Below, one piece after another: positions 49,922 through 58,169 of a stretch of 64,000 bases of DNA; position 1 is the first letter of the stretch, and the number at the start of each line of letters is the position of its first letter. Source of the stretch: Flavobacterium paronense (GTDB lineage: Bacteria > Bacteroidota > Bacteroidia > Flavobacteriales > Flavobacteriaceae); the NCBI RefSeq assembly GCF_030409795.1, contig NZ_JAUFQN010000019.1, positions 1-64,000 on the forward strand, given 5' to 3'. The position numbers and the translations under genes were made by a program. A model generated the notes under the pieces. It was not told where the DNA came from, made no database searches, and was given only the letters and a program-made list of their open reading frames with translations.

Positions 49922-52324
49922 TTATTTAAAAGCTGTTACAAAAATCAACGACAGACTTGCTAAGATACTTCCTATACTTATAAATTCTACGGTAGAAAGC
50001 TTTCTGCGTTCAGGTTTTTGCGGAACAATAATCTGTGAGTCTGGTTTGACTTTTGGATTGAATCGCAAAAACAAAAACGATTTTGAAACCGCTGCTTCAC
50101 CATTAGGATAAATAATATAGGACTTGCGCTGCCATCCTTGATTATCTACTCCGCCTACCGCATTGATATAATATCCAAATCCTTTACTTTTATCATATGG
50201 AATCTCGGAAGTTAAAAGCACATTTCCAGCTACTTTCACACCTTCTCTAAAAGTACTCACTTCTATTATGTCACCTGGAAATAGAGTAACGTTGGTATTG
50301 CTCTCTTGATTTTTTTCTACTTCTTTCCAGTTCACTGGAATGGTGGCATATTTTAAATCAAGTGCCAATTTATTAATTACTCTATTTTGAATACTATCTT
50401 TTTTATCTAGTTTTAAATTAATATTCTTAATTTTCTCAATCTGTTTGGTGTCTATAGGTCTTCTTATTTTTACACCGTCAATATTGGCTAATGATGTTAA
50501 TCCACCTGCCCTTTGAATTACATCATATATTTTATCTTTTTTGTTTGCTAAAACGTAATTTCCAGCATAATTAACCGCTCCGCTTACGGTAACCATCTCG
50601 GGTTTTTCATAGACAGCAACTTTACGAATGTTAATCACATCAAAAGGTTGCAATGCAAAGTTTTTTGCTTGTTCGTTATTGGATGCAGAAATTTCTATGT
50701 TAATTAATTCTACCTTCTTCGGGTTCGTGTCATCTATCTCTTCTGATTTTATCATCCTTGCCACTTCCACACGTTTTGATGCCGAACCAGTCAAACCTCC
50801 TGCTTGAATCAATAAATCATTTAATGTTAGATTTTCAAAATAATGATAAACTCCTGGATTACTAATTTCACCATCAATAGTTACATTATAGTCTTCTTTA
50901 AATTCTAAAATAGAATAAACTGTAACTCTGTCTTCTTTTTTCAAAAGGATATTAGCTTCGGCATCTCCATTAATTGCTTTTGCAAGATCGACATTAACAA
51001 TTTCAGAAGTCAAATCAGGTTTAACTCTAATAATTGCAGCTCTATTTGTATAGGCATCTTCTTTTAAACCATCGGCTTTAGAAACCAAGTCTAAAATACG
51101 CATTCCTTCATTAAATGAGTAAGTATCGGGTCTAAAAACCGCACCATCAATACTAATTCTATTCTCAAAACGATTCAGAATTTTAGAAACTTTAAACACA
51201 TCGCCAGATTTGGGAATGTAATTTTTAAATTCGGAAGATTTAATATCTTTAACTTTAAACTCTTTGTCCGTTTTTTGGATTACATTAACAGATGCTTTGT
51301 AAGCCAAATCGTTAAATCCGGATGCAAATCTTAATAAATCGTCAAAAGTCTCTCCATCCTTCATTTCAAAAATCCCCGGACGTTTAACCTCTCCTTCTAA
51401 AATAACGCGCAGTTTGTATGCCGGAATTCGAATCACATCATTATCTTTTAATCCCAAATTGTCTTCTTGGCTTCCATTGACCAAAAAGTTATAAATATCT
51501 ACAATTTTTATGACCTTATTATTTCGCAATAACTCAATGTTTCTATATGTTTCATTATTACCTGGTCCACCGCCTAAAAAAAGAGCGTTATAAACTGTTG
51601 CCAAAGACGAAATAGAATAATTACCAGGTTGCTTGCTACCAATTAATGTTATTTTAATGGTTCTAATACGACTCAAACTGATTCCAACCTGAGATTGTCC
51701 TGATGCTACAGTTGAATATACTTTGGCAATAGCGCTTTTAATTTTTGTAGTTGCCGCTTCAAAGGTCATGCCCGAAACCGAAAACTGTCCCACGTTTTGA
51801 ATGCTCACCTTACCTTCAACACTCACCACAACAGTTGCATTATATTCCTGAACACCAAAAACACTCACTTGAAGTTCATCGCCAGGTCCTAAAACATAAT
51901 TTACAGGACTTGCAATTTTTAAATTTGGCTCAAAATTAAGTGTTGGGTTATCAAACAATTGTGACCCAAAAATCAACGAGTTCTGATTGTCTTTCTCCTT
52001 TATGTTTACAACGGCTTCTTGTTTACGATCAGTGTCAGTGCCAGTTGTTGTTTCATTGACCTTAACAGTTGAAGCTCCTAAACGTAATTTTAGTTTAATA
52101 AACTCAGCGGCTGTCATCCCTTTGCTCAAGACCATAGGCATAACTTGCTCTATAGTTTGTTTGTTTGCTATAAGTTGAGACTTAATTTCAGCAATATCGT
52201 TTTCACTAAGATTATCTACTTTAATAGTACTCAAATCGGTACTTTTCATTATGTCCTGAGATTGCATCTTTACTGACTGAAAAAGAGCAAACATCAATAA
52301 AAAAAGAGGGATTATTTTTTTCAT
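49922..52324 (-). CDS. wza: Polysaccharide export outer-membrane protein (Wza-like, SLBB repeats)
   Basis: About 800 residues. The signal peptide is MKKIIPLFLLMFALFQSVKM; no lipobox Cys is seen, unlike E. coli Wza. A Poly_export domain (YVLGPGDELQVSVFGVQEYN) is followed by several SLBB domains (GSKQPGNYSISSLATVYNAL, EGEVKRPGIFEMKDGETFDD, DGEISNPGVYHYFENLTLND, SGAVNYAGNYVLANKKDKIY, AGNVLLTSEIPYDKSKG) and a C-terminal hydrophobic helix. It forms the outer-membrane exit. I use the ATG at 52324; the longest frame begins four codons earlier. It is the first gene of the locus. Confidence 0.9.
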   Translation of the reverse strand: MKKIIPLFLLMFALFQSVKMQSQDIMKSTDLSTIKVDNLSENDIAEIKSQLIANKQTIEQVMPMVLSKGMTAAEFIKLKLRLGASTVKVNETTTGTDTDRKQEAVVNIKEKDNQNSLIFGSQLFDNPTLNFEPNLKIASPVNYVLGPGDELQVSVFGVQEYNATVVVSVEGKVSIQNVGQFSVSGMTFEAATTKIKSAIAKVYSTVASGQSQVGISLSRIRTIKITLIGSKQPGNYSISSLATVYNALFLGGGPGNNETYRNIELLRNNKVIKIVDIYNFLVNGSQEDNLGLKDNDVIRIPAYKLRVILEGEVKRPGIFEMKDGETFDDLLRFASGFNDLAYKASVNVIQKTDKEFKVKDIKSSEFKNYIPKSGDVFKVSKILNRFENRISIDGAVFRPDTYSFNEGMRILDLVSKADGLKEDAYTNRAAIIRVKPDLTSEIVNVDLAKAINGDAEANILLKKEDRVTVYSILEFKEDYNVTIDGEISNPGVYHYFENLTLNDLLIQAGGLTGSASKRVEVARMIKSEEIDDTNPKKVELINIEISASNNEQAKNFALQPFDVINIRKVAVYEKPEMVTVSGAVNYAGNYVLANKKDKIYDVIQRAGGLTSLANIDGVKIRRPIDTKQIEKIKNINLKLDKKDSIQNRVINKLALDLKYATIPVNWKEVEKNQESNTNVTLFPGDIIEVSTFREGVKVAGNVLLTSEIPYDKSKGFGYYINAVGGVDNQGWQRKSYIIYPNGEAAVSKSFLFLRFNPKVKPDSQIIVPQKPERRKLSTVEFISIGSILASLSLIFVTAFK

Positions 52325-52578
52325 AAAGCACAACATTATTCTATTGTTTAGGACAATTCCTAATACTTTAGTAATTAGTATAAATTTATATTTATCAACA
52401 GTTTAGCATTATTTTTTAATACTACTATTTTTCATTAGGTTACAAACATACAATAAATGTAAATAAATTTTCGATTAATCAATATAAAAAAACTCAACAA
52501 ACGCTGTAAACAGTAAACAAAAAACCCTCACATTTCTGCAAGGGTTTTGTCTTTATACTTAATACTAAAATTTTAATA
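52325..52578. other. Intergenic region between ahcY and the polysaccharide locus
   Basis: An AT-rich stretch without a gene. It carries the ahcY terminator (52518-52549) and must hold the wza promoter; I find no exact TTG/TAnnTTTG pair on the minus strand. Confidence 0.5.
52518..52549 (-). terminator. Terminator of ahcY
   Basis: CAAAACCCT and AGGGTTTTTTG pair on the minus strand around a 12-base loop, followed by T-rich sequence, 30 bases after the ahcY stop. Confidence 0.8.
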
Positions 52579-53895
52579 CTAGTATCTGTAATACTCCGGT
52601 TTAAATGGCCCTTGAACTTCAACACCAATATATTCCGCTTGGTCAGTTCTTAAAGTTTCCAATTCAACGCCTAATTTTGCAAGATGTAACATCGCTACTT
52701 TTTCATCTAAATGTTTTGGTAACATATAAACGTCATTGTTATAAGCCGCACTGTTTTTCCACAATTCGATTTGCGCTAACGTTTGGTTTGTAAATGAATT
52801 ACTCATTACAAAACTTGGGTGACCTGTAGCACAACCTAAGTTTACCAAACGACCTTCAGCTAAGATGATGATATCTTTTCCTGCAATAGTATATTTGTCT
52901 ACTTGTGGTTTGATTTCTACTTTAGAAGCACCGTGGTTTTTGTTTAACCAAGCCATATCAATTTCGTTATCAAAATGACCAATATTACAAACGATAGTTT
53001 TGTCTTTCATTTTTTCGAAATGAGAACCTAAAACGATGTCTTTATTTCCGGTTGTTGTAATGATGATATCAGCATTTTCAACTACAGTATTTAATTTTTT
53101 AACTTCAAAACCGTCCATAGCCGCTTGCAAAGCACAGATTGGATCAATTTCGGTAACGGTTACAATAGAACCAGCACCACGGAAAGAAGCCGCAGTTCCT
53201 TTTCCAACATCACCATATCCGCAAACAACTACTCTTTTTCCGGCTAACATAATATCAGTTGCTCTACGAACAGCATCAACAGCTGATTCTTTACAACCGT
53301 ATTTGTTGTCAAATTTCGATTTAGTAACCGAATCATTAACATTGATGGCAGGCATTGGTAAAGTTCCGGCTTTAACTCTTTCGTAAAGTCTGTGAACACC
53401 TGTTGTAGTTTCTTCAGATAATCCTTTGATGCCAGCAACCAATTCAGGGAAACGGTCGATAACCATGTTTGTCAAATCTCCACCATCATCTAAAATCATG
53501 TTCAATGGTTTTCTGTCTTCACCAAAGAATAAAGTTTGCTCAATACACCAGTCAAATGATTCTTCATCAAGACCTTTCCAAGCATAAACCTGAATTCCGG
53601 CAGCAGCAATGGCAGCAGCAGCCTGATCCTGAGTAGAGAAAATGTTACAAGATGACCAAGTAACTTCAGCTCCAAGAGCAATCAAAGTTTCAATTAAAAC
53701 AGCCGTTTGAATAGTCATGTGTAAACAACCAGCAATACGAGCTCCTTTTAGAGGTTGTTCGTTTTTGTATTCAGCTCTAAGAGCCATTAATCCTGGCATT
53801 TCGGCTTCTGCCAATTCAATTTCTTTTCTTCCCCAAGCTGCAAGTGAAATATCTTTCACTTTAAAAGCTACATAAGGTAATGTTTGTGTACTCAT
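52579..53895 (-). CDS. ahcY: Adenosylhomocysteinase
   Basis: Hydrolyses S-adenosylhomocysteine to adenosine and homocysteine, an NAD-dependent enzyme of the methyl cycle. Seen: [20 protein letters not shown] near the N-terminus, the NAD loop [23 protein letters not shown] and GHFDNEIDM, and the conserved C-terminus KPEYYRY. At 438 residues it has normal length. A TAATTTTG -7 element (plus 53929-53936) lies upstream. It is the conserved right flank of the polysaccharide locus. Confidence 0.97.
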   Translation of the reverse strand: MSTQTLPYVAFKVKDISLAAWGRKEIELAEAEMPGLMALRAEYKNEQPLKGARIAGCLHMTIQTAVLIETLIALGAEVTWSSCNIFSTQDQAAAAIAAAGIQVYAWKGLDEESFDWCIEQTLFFGEDRKPLNMILDDGGDLTNMVIDRFPELVAGIKGLSEETTTGVHRLYERVKAGTLPMPAINVNDSVTKSKFDNKYGCKESAVDAVRRATDIMLAGKRVVVCGYGDVGKGTAASFRGAGSIVTVTEIDPICALQAAMDGFEVKKLNTVVENADIIITTTGNKDIVLGSHFEKMKDKTIVCNIGHFDNEIDMAWLNKNHGASKVEIKPQVDKYTIAGKDIIILAEGRLVNLGCATGHPSFVMSNSFTNQTLAQIELWKNSAAYNNDVYMLPKHLDEKVAMLHLAKLGVELETLRTDQAEYIGVEVQGPFKPEYYRY

Positions 53896-54022
53896 CTATT
53901 ATGTATATTTGTTTTTTTAATTTCGGTGCAAAATTACAACATAGGTTTTGATTTTAATAATTTATTTTTAAAATTATCAATTGTTTAACCGTATAATGTT
54001 TTGAAAAACAGTAAAATACTAA

Positions 54023-54652
54023 ATGCCAATACTAAAATCCATAGCTTTAAACGATTACACGCAACTGTTGGTTTGGAAAATAACCGAGACATTTGACGAG
54101 TTGTTTAGCAGTGTTGCCTTGAAGGACGTTTCATTAGCCCGTGTTGAAAACATGAAAGCCGAAGGACATCAAAAAGGTTTTCTAAGTGTTAGACGATTAT
54201 TGATGGAAGCAGGTTATACCGATTTTGATTTGTACTATGATGAGTTTGGAAAGCCCCACTTAAAAGATGACAGACACATCTCGATTTCACATTCACATGA
54301 CTATTCGGTGATTGTTGTAAGCGATGTAAACATTGGTGCCGATTTAGAAATACTAAAAGACAAAACCTTAAAACTAGCACCACGTTACATGGATATTTCG
54401 CATCTTGAAAATCTTAGTCAAGAGGACAAATTGATAAAAGCAACAGTGATTTGGGGAATTAAAGAAGCAGTTTTTAAAGTTAAAAATGTAATTGGAATCA
54501 GTTTTAAAGACCACATTTTTGAAAACGATTTTGATTTAAGCGATAAAAATTGTACCGTTGAATTGCGAGTTGATAATAGCGTTGAATATCTTGATATACT
54601 TTTTGATTTCATTGAAAACTATGTTTTTGTTTGTGCCTTTGAGAAGAAATAA
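54023..54652 (+). CDS. 4'-phosphopantetheinyl transferase (Sfp-type)
   Basis: A 209-residue enzyme that moves phosphopantetheine from CoA to a serine of carrier proteins. The family motifs are present: ISISHSHDYSVIVVSD, GADLE (Mg-binding GxDxE) and WGIKEAVFKV (WxxKEAxxK). It is the likely activator of the two dedicated carrier proteins at 38604 and 40625, although it may equally serve fatty-acid ACP. Its stop overlaps the next start (TAATG), opening a five-gene operon of overlapping genes. Confidence 0.92.
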   Translation: MPILKSIALNDYTQLLVWKITETFDELFSSVALKDVSLARVENMKAEGHQKGFLSVRRLLMEAGYTDFDLYYDEFGKPHLKDDRHISISHSHDYSVIVVSDVNIGADLEILKDKTLKLAPRYMDISHLENLSQEDKLIKATVIWGIKEAVFKVKNVIGISFKDHIFENDFDLSDKNCTVELRVDNSVEYLDILFDFIENYVFVCAFEKK

Positions 54653-55365
54653 TGAGAAAAATCTACAATCAAATACTTGATTCAAAATCAAAGAACCAGA
54701 AACTTTTAGCCATTCTTCTTGATCCCGATAAATTGGATTTGGGTTCAATGGATGCATTAATATCAAAAATCAATCAATCACCAGCCACGCATATTTTTGT
54801 AGGCGGAAGTTCTTTTGAAGGCCTTCATCTAGACGATATTATTCAACGATTAAAAGAAAAGACCGAATTACCTATTGTGCTTTTCCCAGGAAATCCATCT
54901 CAGATTTCAGCTGAAGCCGATGGAATTTTATTCTTAATGTTACTTTCGGGAAGAAATCCGGATTATTTGGTTGAACATCAAATTAACTCGGTTCCAATTC
55001 TAGAAAAGACAAACTTAGAAATCATTTCCACGGGTTATATTTTAATAGAAAGTGGTGCAGAAACTGCCGTAGAACGGGTAAGTCAAACCAAGCCTTTATC
55101 TAAAACTAATATCGATTATATTGCTCAAACCGCAAAGGCAGGCGAATTAATCGGGAACAAAATAATTTATCTCGAAGCGGGCAGCGGAGCGCAAAATGCA
55201 GTTCCTTTAGAAATTATAAAAAAGGTTTCAGAGCGGATTTCGATTCCGTTAATAGTAGGAGGTGGTATTCGTTCTAAAAAACAAATTGAGAAAGCATACA
55301 ATGCAGGAGCAGATTTGGTTGTTATTGGAACAGCGTTTGAAAACGATATAAACTTTTTTGACTAA
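54652..55365 (+). CDS. Geranylgeranylglyceryl-phosphate synthase (PcrB/GGGPS family)
   Basis: A 237-residue TIM-barrel prenyltransferase joining a polyprenyl diphosphate to sn-glycerol 1-phosphate. Seen: AILLDPDKLDL, HIFVGGSSFEG, LPIVLFPGNPSQIS, GYILIESGAETAVERVSQTK and LIVGGGIRSKKQIEKAYNAG. Homologues from Flavobacteriia have been characterised as true GGGP synthases, an archaeal-type lipid activity in bacteria. Its exact chain-length preference cannot be read here. It overlaps its neighbours on both sides by one base (TAATG). Confidence 0.93.
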   Translation: MRKIYNQILDSKSKNQKLLAILLDPDKLDLGSMDALISKINQSPATHIFVGGSSFEGLHLDDIIQRLKEKTELPIVLFPGNPSQISAEADGILFLMLLSGRNPDYLVEHQINSVPILEKTNLEIISTGYILIESGAETAVERVSQTKPLSKTNIDYIAQTAKAGELIGNKIIYLEAGSGAQNAVPLEIIKKVSERISIPLIVGGGIRSKKQIEKAYNAGADLVVIGTAFENDINFFD

Positions 55366-55982
55366 TGTTTGAATTCCTCTTTAATCAATATAGAGACTAT
55401 CCAACCTACGAAATTGTATTGGAAGTAACCGCAATACTATTTGGATTGTTGAGTGTATGGTATGCGAAGAAAGATAATATTTTGGTCTTCCCAACAGGAA
55501 TAATCAATACGGCCATTTATACGTATTTGCTTTGGAAGTGGTCGTTGCTTGGTGATATGATGATTAATTTTTACTATGTTTTGATGAGCATTTATGGCTG
55601 GTATCATTGGACTCGAAAGAAAGAGAATGTAGTTGAATTCCCGATTTCGAGAATGAATACTTACGAAAAGAAAGTTTCAATAGTGCTTTTCATCGGAACT
55701 ATAGTTTTCGTCATTGCCGTATACACTTTTTTTGATAAATTTACCCACTGGACATCATACGTTGATACATTGGTCACCGGAATTTTCTTTGTTGGAATGT
55801 GGTTGATGGCCAGACGAAAAATAGAGAATTGGATTTTATGGATAATTGGTGATATCATATCCATTCCAATGTATTTTGTCAAAGGCTATTCGTTTACGAG
55901 TATTCAGTATTTAATTTTTACAATAATTGCCATTTTTGGTTATTTAGAATGGAAGAGAACTTTACAACAAAAGATAATTTAA
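55365..55982 (+). CDS. pnuC: PnuC-family vitamin transporter
   Basis: A 205-residue protein with seven or eight membrane helices and the aromatic PnuC signatures (YVLMSIYGWYHWTRKK with its WxxW pattern; RRKIENWILWIIGDIISIP). PnuC proteins import nicotinamide riboside; PnuT relatives in Bacteroidota import thiamine. The nearby TPP riboswitch (57994) does not control this gene, which lies upstream of it, so nicotinamide riboside is the safer guess. The NadR-type kinase often found beside pnuC is absent. It overlaps the DUF4301 gene by 34 bases. Confidence 0.88.
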   Translation: MFEFLFNQYRDYPTYEIVLEVTAILFGLLSVWYAKKDNILVFPTGIINTAIYTYLLWKWSLLGDMMINFYYVLMSIYGWYHWTRKKENVVEFPISRMNTYEKKVSIVLFIGTIVFVIAVYTFFDKFTHWTSYVDTLVTGIFFVGMWLMARRKIENWILWIIGDIISIPMYFVKGYSFTSIQYLIFTIIAIFGYLEWKRTLQQKII

Positions 55983-57550
55983 TAAATAAATACGGTTTTA
56001 CCGAAGCAGATTTTGAACAAATCAATGCTTTGGGTATTTCATTGGATAAAATCGAAGGTGAGCTTTTGTTGTTTAAATCAGGAATTCCAAAGATTACACT
56101 AGAGAAACCTGCAACAGTAAACGATGGAATTGTAAAATTATCAGTCGAAGAGTTTCAAAAATATGCAAGTTTTTTTGATGCTAAAAAGGATCAGTTGAAA
56201 CTAAAAAAGTTTGTCCCGGCTTCAGGAGCAGCTAGTAGGATGTTTAAATTTTTAAGTGAATTTTTAAATGATTTTGACTATGAGAATGAAACTATAAATG
56301 CTTATATCAACCGGAAAAAAGACAAAAATCTACCAATATTTTTAGCTGGAATTGAAAAATTTCCATTTTTCGAAACTATAAAATCAAAGGTAAAAGAAAT
56401 TCATGGTAATTACTATTCTTTAGAAAGCCATGAAAAAAGTTATCATTTCATAAAAACAATGATGTCGCAAGACTATTTTGATTTTGCGAATAAACCAAAA
56501 GGGGTTTTAGATTTTCATAAATACGAAACAGAAATTACTACTCCAGCCGAGGAACATTTAAATGAATGTGCCTTTTATGCCAGTGCCAATTCGGTTTCGC
56601 ATCTTCATTTTACTGTTTCGCATCATCACGAAGATTTATTTCAAAATATAATTGGTAGAGTTAAACATAAAGTTGAAGAGAAGTCTCAAACCACGCTTCA
56701 CGTTGCTTATTCCCATCAGGACAAAAGCACAGACACGATTGCAGTTACCCCAAACAATGAGCCATTTCGCAATGAAAATGGGCAGCTTATTTTTCGTCCT
56801 GGCGGCCATGGTGCTTTAATCAATAATTTGAATAATCTTGAAGCTGATGTGATTTTTATTAAAAATATTGATAATGTAATTCAGAACCATATTAAGGAAA
56901 TCACTTTGTATAAAAAAGGATTAGCAGGTGTATTACTCAATCTGCAAGAACAAATTTTCAAAATTATTAAAGCTGTTGAAAATAATGAAATGGACGAAAG
57001 ACATATTCCAGATATTATTGATTTCATGGAAAAAAAATTGAATATTGATGTTCTGGAAGATTTTTACAAATATACTGTTGAGAATAAATTAGAGTTCATA
57101 AAAAGCAAATTAAACCGACCAATTAGAGTATGCGGAATGGTAAAAAATGAAGGAGAACCTGGTGGCGGACCATTTTGGGTAAGAAGTTATAAAGGCAATG
57201 TTTCATTGCAAATTGTTGAAAGTTCGCAGGTTGACACTCATAATACTGAACAAGCAAAAATTTTGACAAAAGCCACCCATTTTAATCCGGTGGATTTGGT
57301 CTGTGCTACCAAAAACTATTATGGTGAAAAATTTGATTTAACCCAATTTGTTGATACAAGTACTGGTTTTATTGTTCATAAAAATAACAAAGGGAAAGAC
57401 CTAAAAGGTTACGAATTGCCAGGACTTTGGAATGGTGCCATGGCAAAATGGATAACGGTTTTTGTAGAAGTTCCGTTGGTTACTTTTAATCCGGTAAAAA
57501 CAGTAAACGATTTGCTAAAACCGGCACATCAACCTCAAAATGGAAACTGA
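55949..57550 (+). CDS. DUF4301 family protein
   Basis: A 533-residue soluble protein covered by the DUF4301 domain of Bacteroidota. It has the conserved KKFVPASGAASRMFKFL near residue 90, FRPGGHGALINNLN near residue 280, RVCGMVKNEGEPGGGPFWVR near residue 390 and the C-terminal LPGLWNGAMAKWITVFVEVP. The N-terminal and central blocks suggest a nucleotidyltransferase-like or sugar-phosphate-binding fold, but this is unproven. It overlaps pnuC by 34 bases and arfB by 11 bases. Confidence 0.88.
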   Translation: MEENFTTKDNLINKYGFTEADFEQINALGISLDKIEGELLLFKSGIPKITLEKPATVNDGIVKLSVEEFQKYASFFDAKKDQLKLKKFVPASGAASRMFKFLSEFLNDFDYENETINAYINRKKDKNLPIFLAGIEKFPFFETIKSKVKEIHGNYYSLESHEKSYHFIKTMMSQDYFDFANKPKGVLDFHKYETEITTPAEEHLNECAFYASANSVSHLHFTVSHHHEDLFQNIIGRVKHKVEEKSQTTLHVAYSHQDKSTDTIAVTPNNEPFRNENGQLIFRPGGHGALINNLNNLEADVIFIKNIDNVIQNHIKEITLYKKGLAGVLLNLQEQIFKIIKAVENNEMDERHIPDIIDFMEKKLNIDVLEDFYKYTVENKLEFIKSKLNRPIRVCGMVKNEGEPGGGPFWVRSYKGNVSLQIVESSQVDTHNTEQAKILTKATHFNPVDLVCATKNYYGEKFDLTQFVDTSTGFIVHKNNKGKDLKGYELPGLWNGAMAKWITVFVEVPLVTFNPVKTVNDLLKPAHQPQNGN

Positions 57551-57941
57551 AAAAATCATAACAGAACTTAATTTTAAAGCCATTAGAAGTTCTGGAGCTG
57601 GCGGACAAAATGTAAATAAAGTTTCTTCCAAAGTTGTGCTGACATTTGATTTGAATGCTTCTCAGGCATTAAATGAAGAAGAGAAAGTATTAATTGCAAC
57701 AAAATTGGCTACGAAATTAACATCCGAAAACCTACTCATTTTAAATTGTGATGAAGACAGAAGTCAACTCAAAAACAAAACAATCGTGACAAAGCGGTTT
57801 TTGGGATTAATCGAAAAAGCTTTGATTATTCCTAAAAAACGAAAGCTAACCAAAGTTCCAAAATCAGTAGTTGAAAAACGATTAAAAGATAAATCAACTA
57901 TTTCCGAAATAAAACAAAATCGCAAAAAACCAGAGTTGTAA
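57540..57941 (+). CDS. arfB: Peptidyl-tRNA hydrolase ArfB (ribosome rescue)
   Basis: A 133-residue class I release-factor-like protein. The catalytic GGQ is in RSSGAGGQNVNKVSSKV, and the C-terminus is a basic tail (KKRKLTKVPKSVVEKRLKDK, IKQNRKKPEL) that in ArfB/YaeJ enters the empty mRNA channel of stalled ribosomes. There is no stop-codon-reading domain, which separates it from RF1/RF2. Last gene of the overlapping operon from 54023. Confidence 0.93.
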   Translation: METEKIITELNFKAIRSSGAGGQNVNKVSSKVVLTFDLNASQALNEEEKVLIATKLATKLTSENLLILNCDEDRSQLKNKTIVTKRFLGLIEKALIIPKKRKLTKVPKSVVEKRLKDKSTISEIKQNRKKPEL

Positions 57942-57983
57942 AATCTAATAGTCTAAAAACCTAAAAATCTAAAAATCTTTTTT

Positions 57984-57991
57984 TACTTTTG
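57984..57991 (+). promoter_or_regulatory. Likely -7 element for the TPP riboswitch transcript
   Basis: TACTTTTG fits TAnnTTTG and places the transcript start close to the first base of the riboswitch P1 helix (57994). No TTG -33 element is seen at the right distance; the region upstream is a TCTAAAAA repeat. Confidence 0.45.
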
Positions 57992-57993
57992 TC

Positions 57994-58081
57994 CTGTCTC
58001 AAAAGGGGTGCTCTAAATAACGAGCTGAGATTATACCCAATGAACTTAGAACAGGTAATGCTGTTTAAGGAAAAGTGACAG
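57994..58081 (+). ncRNA. TPP riboswitch (THI element)
   Basis: The P1 helix is CTGTC (57994-57998) with GACAG (58077-58081). The core follows the TPP aptamer consensus: AGGGGTGCTC, GAGCTGAGATTATACCCAAT with GAACTTAGAACAGGTAATGC and TTAAGGAAAAGTGACAG. It precedes the TonB-dependent receptor gene by 88 bases and should repress it when thiamine diphosphate is plentiful. An alternative hairpin (58075-58105) uses the 3' strand of P1. Confidence 0.95.
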
Positions 58082-58169
58082 CTAAAAGAACATGCTTTTT
58101 GTCACAGGAAACACATATTAATTTTTAACAAAGAATAATTACCTCTTTTTATTCGTAAAGTATTTACGG

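Noticed and set aside
57994..58081. TPP riboswitch controlling the upstream pnuC
   Set aside because: The riboswitch lies downstream of arfB and pnuC and reads toward the TonB-dependent receptor.
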